A stretch of 64,000 nt of DNA. Origin: Notolepis coatsorum (taxonomy: Eukaryota > Chordata > Actinopteri > Aulopiformes > Paralepididae). The position numbers and the translations under genes are program-made. Below, one piece after another: positions 10,948 through 22,380 of the stretch; position 1 is the first letter of the stretch; each line of letters starts with the position of its first letter. The stretch covers positions 18,400,823-18,464,822 of the forward strand of contig OZ020591.1 in the NCBI GenBank assembly GCA_963971535.1, written 5' to 3'. Below the pieces are notes generated by a model, which had not been told where the DNA came from, made no database searches, and worked only from the letters and a program-made list of their open reading frames with translations.

Positions 10948-11135
10948 TATGTTATAAGACATTGATATCAGGAGCTATCTGTAGCTACTGCTAGCCGGCT
11001 AGATGACGTTAGACAATGCATCATGTATTAAATAAAGTGAACTATTTAGTTTACTGGGTCATTTCGTTAAAACAGTGAGCTACCTAGCTAACGGAGGTAT
11101 CATGCTGCCCGATCGATCGGCACGGGGCATCCCTA
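10948..11135. mobile_element. Right part of a hAT MITE (tagggatgcccc end)
   Basis: Ends at 11135 with ggcacggggcatcccta, the reverse complement of the terminus that starts another copy at 13671. The same end is present in block B at about 47457. Confidence 0.55.
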
Positions 11136-11638
11136 TAATTCTTAAACTGAAATGCTCATTTGTTGATATCAGGAGCTATCAGTAGCTAGCCAGTTAGACA
11201 ATGCATCATGTATTAAACTAAAGTGAATAGTTGACTGTGTAGTTTTGTTTAAACGGTAACGTAAATGAACCGTTATGAATATCTGGTTGATTTCAAATAA
11301 GTGGTTAGCTGGCAAACCAGTTATCTGTGCACACCCCCCCCCCCCTTATTACAATCCAAACAAAGTGTATACTCTTCAATAGATTGGTTGAGCATAAGTG
11401 AATATGTTATGACCTAGTGAACGATTGTCTTCCAGGGATGTATTGATACGGGTATTGGGCCATGCCAGGCTAAAACAGGGTAACAGGATTGGGGGGGATT
11501 TCCCCAATGCTAAAATCTGACACTAAGAGAGCATGTGATTTGATTAAACTCCAAGCAGCATTATACCCTGTTTGGCCCATCTTGTACCCCAGCATGTGGG
11601 GAAACTTGGCATGGCCAAACACTTGTCTGACTTGTGAG

Positions 11639-12204
11639 TTAAAGGGATAGTTTGGATTTTTGGACTCTTGTGGTATGAAATACTTGCTAGTAGTATAGTT
11701 GATGCGATGCCATTAGCTTAACTCATTGAGTTCTGGCCTGGTTCTGAGTGAACCGGGAAGCTTCAGACAGGCAGCAAACGAGGTCATGAGACAAAAAAGT
11801 CTTATTCCACCACACAATAACCTGCAGGCAAAAGTTGTAATCATCCACAGCAGAAAACATTTCCTATGCTTCAGAGTGACATGGTGTGTTGAACTAGTCT
11901 CAGTGTGACGTAGTCACTAAATGGTTCAGAGTGACATGATGTGTTGAACTAGTCTCAGTGTGACGTCACTAAATGCTTCAGAGTGACATGGTGTGTTGAA
12001 CTAGTCTTAGTGTGAGGTAGTCACTAAATGCTGGGTCTTGAAGCATAGAAAATGAGGCACGCTGTTTTCTGCTGTGGATGATTAAAACTTCTGCCAGGTC
12101 AGAACTCCGACCACAAGACTGTGTAAACTGAGGGCACTGCATCAACTATACTACTTTAGTATTTCATACCACTTGATGTCCAAAACTCTAAACTATCCCT
12201 TTAA
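11639..12204. mobile_element. TTAA-bounded MITE (ttaaagggatagttt ends)
   Basis: Inverted ends ttaaagggatagttt continue for roughly 85 bases with related sequence, bounded by TTAA at 11639-11642 and 12201-12204. TTAA targets fit piggyBac or Kolobok elements; I cannot choose. The interior has a 55-bp tandem repeat. Confidence 0.75.
11868..12032. repeat. 55-bp tandem repeat, three units
   Basis: Units begin 'ttcagagtgacatggtgtgt'. Block B carries about four units at 47484-47705, so copy number differs between the duplicates. Confidence 0.8.
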
Positions 12205-12362
12205 GGTGACACTTTCATCATCAAGTACCAGTGACAAGACATGTCTAACATACAAAAACAACACTGCCAGCCAAACTTGTCAATCTACAATTACTCTGGG
12301 GAGAGTGAACATTGTACTTTGCAAGACTCTTATTGTTACTGTTTTTTATCTGGTATTTTTAG

Positions 12363-12505
12363 GCAACAGCCCCACTGATATCCAGTACAGTGGAGGAGAT
12401 GGCGTCTTGCAGTCACCCCTCTGTTGGGACTAAAGGAACTATCTGTCTGCTTGGTGGACTGCATTAAAACACCAGGACTTAAAGGAACTGTGAATGAAGG
12501 AGGAG
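12363..12505 (+). pseudogene. Small candidate first coding exon, frame-broken copy (block A)
   Basis: Homologue of the exon at 57909-58053. It has a pyrimidine-rich acceptor ending in ag (12361-12362), an ATG at 12399 in a purine-rich context, and a donor gaggag|gtaag at 12505/12506. Relative to block B it lacks two bases after 'cacccctct', which throws the frame to a stop 22 codons after the ATG. Without the deletion the reading would end in phase 1, which fits the phase of the zinc-finger exon at 24431. It is therefore probably a dead copy of a first exon from a zinc-finger-type gene; the link to that gene is inference. Confidence 0.5.
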
Positions 12506-12914
12506 GTAAGGCTCTAAAGGGTAAATCCATCTTCATGCAAAGACGAGGCGATCGTTCAAACTATATCCCCAATTGTTTTATGCATGTTTTTCCATGATTC
12601 CATTACCATCATTTTCAAGGTGACATAATACTGTGATGAATCTGAAGAAAATCTCCATATTCCAATAAATCTAACTTTATTTTAAACCTCACATGAAATG
12701 CAATTTTTTTTTATTGTATAAGATTTGCATTATATCACCAAAATAAATGGCCCATCAATCATTTCCAGCCATTTCAATTTACAGCCATTTCCAATTCCCC
12801 ATTACTACTAAATGGACCCTTGTCCCATTAAAACATGAGGAAAATGGAAAATGGTCAATAACGCTGGCGCCAGAAAGTAAAGATGGAAAAACAGCGTGGC
12901 AGTCAATGAGTTTA

Positions 12915-13660
12915 GCATAATTTCTATTTCAATCTTTATTTAATCTCGAAAGAACATTTACAATTATGTCGAGAGGTACAATACATAATACAAAAATAAT
13001 ATAGAAACAGAAAAGTAAATCATTTAAACAATTTAAATTAATTAAAACAAATGGTCGGCTATTATAGATTTAAACTGACCAATGGATACTCAAATGTTCA
13101 GTTTAAAGTGCTTTGCAAAAGATGTGTCGGGGGCACAGAAGCTAAAAGCAGATTTTCCTAATTCGGTGCAAACTCTGGGGACCTTAAGTGGCTTTATAGT
13201 AGAAGCAGCAGCATGTCTATAAACTGTGTCCATAATCCAAAACAAATAGCTTCAACAACCCTCCTTCTGCTAAGCGTAGGAACATAGGATTCGTTTCTGT
13301 ACAAAAAGCAGACCTTCTGTCGCAGATTACTTGCAAGGTTATCTACATGGCATTTAAATGTACATTTCTGATCAAGCCAGATGCCAAGGTATTTATATTC
13401 TTTAACTCTAAATAATAGACTCATTCACAGTAGATGCAGTATATGCAAATGTTCACAGATGTTAGATGTTAGAGAAGAGCATGAACTTTGTTTGGTTTGA
13501 GTACCAGTTTAAGATTAACAAGCGTATCCTGCAAAGTATTAAATGAGTTGTACATTTTTAATGGGTAGGAGTTGTACAGAGTCAACAACACAATAGACGA
13601 TAGTGTCATCCGCGTAGAGATGATCCTGACAATATAGGAGACAATATCATTAATATAAAA
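12915..13660 (-). pseudogene. LINE reverse-transcriptase fragment (YADD to thumb), block A copy
   Basis: Antisense pol remnant. Near 13590-13620 the minus strand encodes YADDTIVYCVVDS (catalytic YADD). At 13424-13194 it encodes VKEYKYLGIWLDQKCTFKCH and LRQKVCFLYRN, the usual block after the palm in L2/CR1-like LINEs. Frames change between the two parts. The same fragment is in block B at 58500-59240, so the insertion predates the duplication. Confidence 0.75.
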
Positions 13661-13670
13661 TAGTAGGCGT

Positions 13671-13883
13671 TAGGGATGCCCCGATCATGTTTTTTGCCAC
13701 CAATCACTGATCGTCTATGAGCCATATTGGCCGATACACTGCCGATACCGATAGTTTTTGGTTTTGTTATAGCATCTGGCAGTATTATACTGTAGGTCTA
13801 ACAGAGGCATTCTCAAAGTCCGGACTCCGGACTAAATTATCTAATCTAATCTTAGAAATTAAGTAAAGTGTACTTACTGGGTG
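13671..13883. mobile_element. Left part of a hAT MITE (tagggatgccccgatc end)
   Basis: Begins tagggatgccccgatcatg, a typical fish hAT terminus, with 'gccgatacactgccgatacc' inside. It is cut off by the TTAA MITE boundary; no right end was seen. Also present in block B from 59249. Confidence 0.6.
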
Positions 13884-14838
13884 TTAACACTTTCGCGGCC
13901 ACTGGGGCCCGTCTAATATAATGGTTGAGGGCCAGCTTTTGTAAACAAACGTGTGGCTTTTTGTACAGCTAAATCTATACTTTATAGTATTGCTATCTGT
14001 CCATTCTCATTGTCAATTGAGTGCATAAACCGTCCCTTCAAAATGGCTTAAAGAAAAAAAAAATCATCAATAGGTTCTCATTTTATAGCGCCGTGAATAT
14101 AAGCTTTATAGCGGATTTGGGCTAGTATATTTTCTGGAAGGCTAGTTATATAGCTAATAGCTGCTAATGTTATATCCAATGGCATTTCCGTTTTACAGAT
14201 GCTACAGAAATAACTCAAACTGCATATGATCCGGACGATCCCAAAGCATGTATGCATGAAAGGGGGGGGGAGGCGGGGGACGTCGTTTATTATTATTGAT
14301 TACCAATAACCGTGTTCGTCTAAGTAGCCACATACGCTGGTCGTCTGGTTGAGTATCATAGCAAGCTCTGATCGGGCTGTAATTTACGTGAAAAAGATCT
14401 TACCATGAGCCGGTGGGATCCCCCGAGCATTTCCCTGTTATCGATCGCCATCTGGTAGATCGATATGTCCATTGGCTGATGATAAATCCCCTTATTGCAT
14501 GGTGAAATCTGCGATTCGAAAACGTAATCCAAGCTACAGGCTGGAGATCCAGAATCGTGCTACTCTAATCGCTGTTGAAAGAAAACAAAGAGACTGATCT
14601 GTTCGCCCACAGGGCACATTGCAGTAGCGCGATAGCGCCTCTAAGAGGATCTGGCCGGTATTGCACATTGTCGAATTCATAGAGCAGGGAAGATCTGCAG
14701 TGCCGCTCAGCGACCTTGAACAGGTTATTAAAATGGAATAAAAGCAATAACAACTTCCCACGGATATCTCCGTGATTCTGTCCACAACGCATGGATTCGA
14801 AAGCCGGATATATCCGTGGTCCGTCCCCAATGTGTTAA
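13884..14838. mobile_element. TTAA-bounded MITE (family TTAA-M), copy 1
   Basis: Ends ttaacactttcgcggcc and ttaacacattggggacgg (inverted) with TTAA at 13884-13887 and 14835-14838. Shared termini with the copies at 15627, 17603, 23202 and 41744 define the family. TTAA plus the TTAAC(A/C)C start is piggyBac-like. No transposase. Confidence 0.7.
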
Positions 14839-15175
14839 GCATAACAGCATCTAAGTTAATTTACTTCTGACCATTATAGTCGAAGTATTTTCCTATGAAC
14901 TGAAACTCATAAGATCACATAAGGCTAGCATCATTGGCGTTCAGTTACAGCTACAGTATATTGGCCAACGTTAGCCAGCTACTGCACTACGAACTGCCAG
15001 CCAGCTAGCTGGCTACCCTTAACCCACAATACAACAGCTATCAGCCAGCTACTGCACTACTAACTTCCAGATAGCCAGCTGGCCACCCCCAATCCACAAC
15101 AAAAGTCAGCCAGCCAGCCAACCGTACACAATACAGTCTAAGCCTATCGCATCGATTTGTACAGTTAGTTAGCTA
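14839..15175. other. Spacer with a short tandem duplication
   Basis: 'cagccagctactgcactac' appears twice (about 14975 and 15042) amid agct-rich sequence. Nothing else recognised. Confidence 0.45.
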
Positions 15176-15622
15176 GACTAAACACGTTTCGCAATTATGC
15201 CAACAATGTGGAATGCCCTACCCACAGCCATAAAATAATGTGAATCCCTACCCTCCTTCAAAACCGCTCTCAAAGAGCACCTATGGGAGGCTGTAATTCG
15301 AAACTGGCCCCGGTAAATGTCCAAACCCCCACCCACCCAATGTACAGTTTCTTCCCCCTCGAATGTATATATTTTCTTTTATGATCTCCGTCTCTTAAAC
15401 AGTACTGTATATTTGTATATCTTGTATGTCATAAATGTCTGGATGTAACAGTACTGTATATCTGTATGTCGTGTATGTCATAAATGTCCTGATGAATTGA
15501 AAATGGGGGACCCTGATGTAAACAAGACGAAAGTCTTTCTCTGGTCTGCATCCCCTTAACAATTTGAGCCGTACTGTATTGTACCCATTCTGCAATCCGT
15601 TAATAACATTTTCAATCAATTA
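15176..15622 (+). mobile_element. LINE-Q copy 4 (C-terminal codons, 3' UTR, CAAT tail)
   Basis: Starts with degenerate codons matching LNTFRNYA...MWNALP of the 37828 copy and ends in the family 3' UTR and a short CAAT tail. The 5' part is absent. An internal stop replaces the KAVKE region. Confidence 0.8.
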
Positions 15623-15626
15623 ATCT

Positions 15627-16541
15627 TTAACACTATCTGTGCCAGCAGGGGGCGCACGATTTAGTGCTTGAATGCCCACCATCCACTTCAATGTTAGCGT
15701 TAAAAACGCCTAATCTATATTTTTAATTATGGCTATGTGACTAATCTGCCCGTCGCTTATCAATGACTCGTTTTACAGTCAACATTGTCGAAGCGGATTG
15801 TTTCTTTATCGGTTCATTCTCGTTTTATAGCATCTTGAAAAGCCCTCGTTTTCAAGGAAAAAAGATTCCATGATAAACGGAATATTCTAGAATACACAAA
15901 CGTTCAAATTTTTTGACCTATTTATGAATCGTTTTCAAATAAACGCTAGATTATCGATAGTATGTGTACGTATGCACGCTATAAAGGCGATCTGATATCT
16001 GATATATTTCCTGATCGCTCGCACAGCCGCACAGCCACATCACACATAGGGGAAATGCTTATATCTCCGTGAAAACACGTCTGATTATCCTAAGACTGGT
16101 AAAATAGATTCCTTACCTGAGATCAGATGTTATCCAAAAAGATTATTCCAATTCCTGATCGCCATTCCAAATATCGATCGCTTTTATTGATCCAACGCTA
16201 CATACTGTACATATGTATTCCACGCTGTTCTGAGGGTCCACAATGAATCCGATCGGCTCGGATTACATGCCCGAGAAGTAAAATGTGGATTCCGGATTTT
16301 TCTTTTCTCATCCATTTTCATTGAGTCCATTCCAAAAGGGTGCATTACCATCTGGGAGACGATAGGGGGCAGTTTTTTCACATCTGTGCTCCTACAGGGG
16401 CTGCATACCAACGGTAGACTCGGTTGATGAAATATGAATTCAGATCGCTAATAAAAAAATAAAACTCTAATAATCGTGGTGGGCATTCAGGCATTGGGCT
16501 GATAAAACGTGTTATCACGTTTTGGGCATTCAAAGTGTTAA
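15627..16541. mobile_element. TTAA-M MITE, copy 2
   Basis: TTAA at 15627-15630 and 16538-16541. Ends ttaacactatctgtgccag and, inverted, ttaacactttgaatgccca. It abuts the tail of the LINE-Q insertion. No coding capacity. Confidence 0.7.
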
Positions 16542-16849
16542 TGCAGCAGACAACAAACAAACATGTTTCAGCCCTCTGACCTTCGTCAGTGTTTACACTG
16601 GCTAGGTGGAAAATACACACATATATATGAGAGAGAGAGACAATCATAGTCTCTGTACAGCCCGATCTTCCTTTACAGGTTAAAATATGTAAATAAAGTA
16701 CTTAATTGACGACAGGAAAAAGGTATATAATGTACGTTATGTCAATAAGTAATATATTTATGTATTGTATAAGTAATATTATTTACGTTTTGTATCGGCT
16801 CAAGTAAAAGGAAAAAAGCTAATTGGAAATCAAACTAACAATGCTTGGG
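16542..16849. other. Unassigned non-coding stretch
   Basis: Contains a short (GA)n run near 16628 and A+T-rich DNA. No repeat family or gene recognised. Confidence 0.4.
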
Positions 16850-17335
16850 GTGGGGGGTCGAGAGCCATTAGACCAAGCCACCCATCCTGATACAAACACA
16901 GCAATACTATGATGATGGTGTGGTTTAACGTTAACATAGAAAGTTAGCATTTTCAGCGAGATGGCATTGCTCAAGACCACGAGAAACACTTTTCTGATAG
17001 CCTCGCCCCAACCGTAACCTTAACCACACTGTTACCTTAAACTAACCCTAACATTAACCACACTATTTCCTTAAACTAACCCTAATCTTAACCACACTAT
17101 TACCTTAAACTAACCCTAATCTTAACCACACTATTACCTTAAACTAACCCTAACCTTAACCACACTATTTCCTTAAACTAACCCTTACATTAACCACACT
17201 ATTTCCTTAAACTAACCCTAACCTTAACCACACTATTTCCTTAAACTAACCACAACCGTAACCTTAACTTTCTATCATCATATTATTGCTGTTTGTATCA
17301 GGGTGGGTGGCTTGATCTAGTGCACTCGCCCTCCA
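16850..17335. mobile_element. MITE-like element with inverted ends and a 34-bp tandem repeat core
   Basis: Left 'caagccacccatcctgatac' and right 'gtatcagggtgggtggcttg' are inverted matches that continue for about 50 bases. The core (about 17020-17262) has seven units of 34-35 bp built from 'ccttaaactaaccctaa' and 'ttaaccacactatt'. The target duplication was not resolved. Confidence 0.55.
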
Positions 17336-17602
17336 ATGACAAACATTGTCGTTATTCAATTTAAAGCACTGAAGTTCAAGACGGAACAGAACAGAACCGG
17401 CCGGCAGAAGAAAGAGAAGCCCGGTCTTTCATAATACATTGATATTTCATTTATAGACATTCAAGAACAGCTGATCACATGACAAAGATGACAAGTCTAA
17501 ACAGGCGTGTCATCCCTCAAATCATACAATCTTACATCATCGGACAAAGATCATGGGCTCTTTGACGAGTCCCCCCCCCCCCCCGGTCCTGATGACCTGG
17601 CT
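17336..17602. other. Unassigned spacer ending in a C run
   Basis: Non-coding, with an 'agaacagaaccggccggc' patch and a poly(C) run at 17572-17584. Nothing else seen. Confidence 0.35.
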
Positions 17603-18104
17603 TTAACACCAACTGTGCCAAAAACACTGTCCAGCGTTATTGGCCGCCATGCGTTGTCTGCCAAGATCGCTGTCCAGCGTTTTTGAGATCAATATTTCAT
17701 TTTTTCGCCATGGCATTCATAATTCATATTTATACAACGGCATGCAAATTTCTCGATTCTGATTGGCCATTCACACGTCTTTATTGGTAACAATCCACGG
17801 TCCTGGGCTCAGGACCCGCCCACAACCAAATCACATAACCCTCCCCGGCTCACTCCGGGAGAAAACAGGATCGCGGAGATCAAATGGTTATGTTGAAAGC
17901 ACCATAACGACTAAATATGAAGCGATTCTGTCAAGGGGAATGTGTTAGTATTTTAAACAATGTTGGATGATGTAATTGATGGGTCTTGGCTCAATCTAGA
18001 ACAAAAGAAAAATCGTGGATTGATTGATAGATTAATTGATTGATTTAAATTTCTTCCTTCCTACTTTCTTGCAGCGTTCTCTCTCACACTGTCCGACGCT
18101 GGCG

Positions 18105-18122
18105 TACCCACAAACACACACA

Positions 18123-18181
<59 letters not shown>

Positions 18182-18201
18182 ACACGCACACACACACTGT
18201 G

Positions 18202-18234
<33 letters not shown>

Positions 18235-18248
18235 CACACACACACACT
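18105..18248. repeat. CA/TG microsatellite
   Basis: Imperfect (CA)n of about 140 bases. The Cys/Val-only and His/Thr-only frames across it are artefacts. Confidence 0.95.
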
Positions 18249-18724
18249 CCTGTCTGCAACAGCGGGGGAGTCAGACTGAGAGAGAAGCAGCGCTGTTTTA
18301 AGTGAGCATGGTCTATTGAATTGATTGATTGGTTGATTGCTAATTTTATTACTGTACCCCTGGTTTCCAACTGGTTAAGTTTAGGCTAAAAGAAATAAAT
18401 AAAAAAATAGGGCAAAGAAAACGTTTTAATAAATTTTCAATCAATCATTCCAATAATACACAGTTGGATGTGTTAGTTGGTTGGATGCACTTCAAGCTGC
18501 TTCCACATGAGGCAACTTCTCTCAATCATTCCAATAATACACAGTTGGATGTGTTAGTTTGGTTGGATGCACTTCAAGCTGCTTCCACATGGAGTTGTGG
18601 GAACTACTTTTTCTGGCGGATGGTTTTTTCAATAAATCTTCGATTAATGTGTGTTTATTGTATAGAAATAAGGTTGGATGAATCTGGCAGTTGTATAAAA
18701 GCTTTACACCACGTGCAGTCGTGA

Positions 18725-18820
18725 TTTGTGACCAATAAACCATGCCTAGGGGGGTCTAACGACCCTCGGCTGCGCCTCGGGCCTAACAACCACCCCTAGG
18801 CATGGTTTATTGGTCACAAA
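18725..18820. repeat. Palindrome with about 30-bp arms
   Basis: tgaccaataaaccatgccta at 18729 is mirrored at 18797-18816, with a G+C-rich spacer of about 35 bases. Probably the end of a fold-back type repeat. Confidence 0.8.
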
Positions 18821-19592
18821 CCACTCCTGCGTGTGATGTAATGCTTAAATACACCCCCGACGCTGCAGCTGGACCCTATAGGTGCTCAATACCGCCGCCT
18901 GGTGGATAGTCGGGTGAGTTACACTCGCCAACAGGATGTGCCCGATGTGCATCGATGAAACTCATCCGGCAGTCACATCTCGTTGCGGGACTCCATACAT
19001 AATGGATTGCTTTATAAACTTAATAATCGATATGATTTTGGCGTTTATTGCGACATACAATCCGGAAATGGACCTAGGCGATCGGCGTTGTGTACTTGGG
19101 ATCTTTCACAGCCAGTCTCATTGCCCCACGGTAAGAGGAATATAACGTTATTTTCAACCCAATTGTGCGTTTCCTTGTTTGCAAACCATCTGGTCAATAT
19201 ATCACCTGTAATGGGAAATATTAAAGGACTAAATGATGAGCCGTTTACAAATCATTCTGAGTCATTATTAATAATAATAATAAGAGTTTATTTCACCGTG
19301 GCCACAAATGAAAGGACAGCCTACAGTCAGAGACAACATGTTAACACATTAGCGTCTGGCCATAGACTGACCCAGAACGCTGTTTCAGACATATGTTAAA
19401 TACACAGTTGTCAGTCATAACATAATATCAGATATGATGATGAAGGTAAACAAAAATGGTTCTCAGTCAGTGGGAACAACAACAAAGAAGTTATGGCTGG
19501 GGGATGTCTGAGTGTTCTTAAAGAGACATACACACATTAACCAGTCAAGCTGGCCACACTGAAAGTCACGCTGTATAACATGATGTCTCAAC

Positions 19593-20277
19593 CAGTGATG
19601 CCGGTAACGCGTTACTAAGTAACGCGTTATTGTAATCTGATTACTTTCCCCCGAAAATAGTAATCTAACGCGTTAATCTTTAAAAGCCAGTAATCTGATT
19701 GCAGTTACTTGTCCAAGTGGCTGTGCATTACTATTTCGTTACTATCTCATCATAAATTCATAATGCAGGCGGAATGCAGTATTTTATTTCGTTTTCGACA
19801 GTCAAAAATACATTTTTGAGCTGTTTTTCTTATTTGGGAGTGACGTGGTGTGGCAGTGAAAGGGTTACACAATAATGTGTCCCCGCGGCGTGACTGGACT
19901 CTCTGTCTGTGAGTGACTCTGCTTTGGCCCAATCACATTCCCCATCCACAGTCTGCGAATCAGAGGCAGAGTAGGGCGGGTCTTCACAGCACGTCATGTG
20001 ACATATGCGCCAATCGTGTGACAGCAGGGCTCCGTTGCATTCGTCTGAGAATTCCACCCCAAAACGCTTGTCTAAACGAAGTGAAACCGCAAGAAGACTA
20101 GAGAGACATTTATAAAAACAATTTAATAGTTACAGTTGATATAATTGAATAGTTCAGCCTGCATTTGTTAGATGTGAATGGATACACTGGTTTTGTAAAA
20201 CCACTGGCTGGCTGCTCTAATGCTCTCCCACAGTTCTACAGGTGGGAGAACACGAGTGACAGAGAGAGGGGAGAGAG

Positions 20278-20341
<64 letters not shown>

Positions 20342-20428
20342 GCACACGCACACACGCGCACACACACACACACACACATACACACAGAGAGGGAGAGAAG
20401 GGATTATATTATAATAATAATAATAATA

Positions 20429-20468
<40 letters not shown>

Positions 20469-20542
20469 TAGAGATGTAGGCTGTCTGGGTGGGGTTGGAG
20501 AGAAAGAGGCATGGGGAGGGGGTGAGAGAGAGAGAGAGAGAG

Positions 20543-20581
<39 letters not shown>

Positions 20582-21092
20582 GAGAGAGAGAGAGAGAGAG
20601 AGAGAGAAAAGCTCTTATTTGCCAGATTTACAGTTAATTTACATGTTAAAGAGAGACTGATTGTATGTTTATAGAGAGACATTTATAAAAACAATTTAAT
20701 AGTTACAGTTGATATAATTGAATAGTTCAGCCTGCATTTGTTAGATGTGAATGGATACACTGGTTTTGTAAAACCACTGGCTGGCTGCTCTAATGCTGTG
20801 AGCATCATAGACTGTTGCTTTACCATACTTGATGGTACAGAAGCTGAAGCACTAGTTTAACAATTTACGTTATGTGCAGAGAAACGAGTTAAAAACAATT
20901 TATGCACTTTCAATAAAGCGTTTAAAAAAAACTGTTGGGGGAACGACGACGACTTCGTAACCTAGTTACTTTCAAAGTAACTAAGTTACTCTGATAATCA
21001 AGTAATCAGTAAAGTAACTTGGATTACTTTTTAAAGGAGTAATCAGTAATCAGTAATCGGATTACTTTTACAAGTAATCTGTGGCATCACTG
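19593..21092. mobile_element. hAT MITE (cagtgatgcc ends, gtaacgcgttact repeats)
   Basis: Ends cagtgatgcc and ggcatcactg, with the familiar 'taacgcgttactaagtaacg' subterminal region, and a perfect 8-bp duplication gtctcaac (19585-19592 and 21093-21100). The interior has a 125-bp direct repeat on each side of a block of simple repeats. Confidence 0.88.
20101..20796. repeat. 125-bp direct repeats flanking CA, ATT and GA microsatellites
   Basis: 20101-20224 and 20672-20796 are near-identical (around 'aatttaatagttacagttga'). Between them lie (CA)n at 20281-20388, (TAA/ATT)n at 20410-20466 and (GA)n at 20524-20608. Frames across the microsatellites are not genes. Confidence 0.9.
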
Positions 21093-22007
21093 GTCTCAAC
21101 ACAGATCTATAAGAACATGATAATATATTCCACGACACACCCAACCTACATAAAACATTTACTGATGATCGGCGAATTATAAACGACCCCCCCCCCCCCC
21201 CCAGGGCTCGAGACTAACGATGTCCCGTCGTCCCGGGGACGATCAAATATTGATTTGGGACGAACAGAAATCATTGCCGGGACACAAACGGGACGAAGAG
21301 GATTTTTTTTTTTCACATGAAATGTCAATTAGCCGACTGTCAGTGCGCGCACATATTGCTGTCAAGCGGTGCGTGTCTCGTGCCGACTTAGTTGACAGAG
21401 AGACGGCAACATTATCATGTGGGGTTCACTGAAGTCTAAACGTTGCGTGATTTGCCGAATCCAATGACTATCTCCACCTCCCAACGCAGCGATACGCTAA
21501 TCCAGCATCAAGCTCCCGCCCACCATTCTGATCAGCAAACCACAGGTCGCGCTGCAGCAGCCCCAAATTTATCTCGACATCGAAAAAGAAAGAAGTAAAA
21601 AAAATGCCAGGAACTGGTGATACTTGCTGTGTGCGTGAACATAATCCCTTGGACATGAATTGACGGTACGTTTTTATTGATATATCATTGGGATCCCCCT
21701 CCGAAATTGGTCAACACGTCACCATGCATTTTGGCCGGAGCTTATTAAAAAAGCACGGTGGACACGGTGGACGCGCGGTGGACACCTTACATCTGTGTTT
21801 ATAATGAATGAATGAATGGTAAAATGGATTATATTGAAACATAGTGCGAGCACTCACAACAACTATTCACACAATTTAAAACAGCCCATATTTATTATAG
21901 TTGACAGTCGCACGAGACCACTATACAAGAACCGCGAAAATATCAGAATGTTATAAAAATAAAAAAAACGCTATACTGGCATCCTCTGTGAAGAGAGCAC
22001 CGCAAAT

Positions 22008-22111
22008 ATGCTGCGCTATTTGAAGAGGATAAACACAGCAGAAGAAGATGGAGAACAGACACACAATGACCAACAGGGAACTGCATCCAACAATACAACC
22101 CCTGACTCTAA
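22008..22111 (+). pseudogene. Candidate remnant first exon of a hAT-C transposase
   Basis: An ATG opens 35 codons starting MLRYLKRINTAEEDGEQTHN and reaches a donor-like 'aac|gtaagg' at about 22111. A short basic start followed by an acidic linker resembles first exons of vertebrate-type hAT transposases. The downstream exons are missing, so it would be non-functional. The identification is inference from position and composition only. Confidence 0.35.
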
Positions 22112-22149
22112 CGTAAGGACACATTTAAATAACAGAAGTGTAATGTTAT

Positions 22150-22380
22150 CCACAACGCCCCAACCCTGGACACCTTCAAAACTGCTCTAAAAACACACCT
22201 CTTGACCAAGGCTTTTCCCCATCAGTTAGTTTAGATTAGATTAGGTCCATTATCCATTATCCCTAACATTCCCTCATCCCCTTTTTCCCCCCTATTTCCC
22301 TAGCCCTATTTTTTGTCCTGGTTGTGAAGCGACCTTGGGTTCTATGAAAGGCGCTATATAAATTTGATCTATTATTATTA
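22150..22380 (+). mobile_element. L2-like LINE 3' end in the hAT-C copy
   Basis: Codons for the C-terminal tail (APTLDTFKTALKTHLL) are followed by a 3' UTR ending 'gcgctatataaatttgatct' and an (ATT)n tail, as in fish L2-type LINEs. The copy at 10441-10713 lacks it, confirming an insertion. Confidence 0.75.

Larger units (their letters stand above)
10948..13880 (+). repeat. Duplicated block A (paralogous with 47260-59458)
   Basis: The same sequence recurs in the same order in block B once later insertions are removed: hAT end, TTAA MITE, small exon, LINE fragment, hAT start, then divergence at 'cttactgg'. Block A keeps MITE parts that block B has lost (about 11160-11900), while block B has large insertions. 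This is a segmental duplication, not a transposon, because the boundaries have no common termini. Confidence 0.8.
17727..18839. mobile_element. Insertion in the TTAA-M copy (class unresolved)
   Basis: Defined by comparison with the uninterrupted copy at 23202-24106. It contains a CA microsatellite, an 83-bp direct duplication (around 18440-18515 and 18525-18597) and a 30-bp-arm palindrome at its right side. It has no recognised coding part and its edges lack clear terminal repeats. Confidence 0.45.
19203..21123. mobile_element. Insertion in the TTAA-M copy, carrying a hAT MITE
   Basis: Bounded by 'aatatat' on both sides and absent from the copy at 23202. The outer part (19203-19584, 21101-21123) is unassigned; the inner 1.5 kb is a hAT MITE. 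Confidence 0.5.

Noticed and set aside
11135..13671. Composite transposon between the two identical hAT ends flanking the small exon
   Set aside because: The two ends face away from the interval, so they belong to neighbouring elements and could not mobilise it.
14534..14842. 102-codon minus-strand frame
   Set aside because: Inside a TTAA MITE and not shared with other copies.
17020..17262. Interstitial telomere
   Set aside because: The unit is 34-35 bp, not (TTAGGG)n, and it lies between inverted MITE ends.
18032..18370. Cys/Val-rich and His/Thr-rich frames over CA repeats (also 20168-20479 and 61100-61619)
   Set aside because: They are translations of dinucleotide repeats; no non-repeat coding part is attached.
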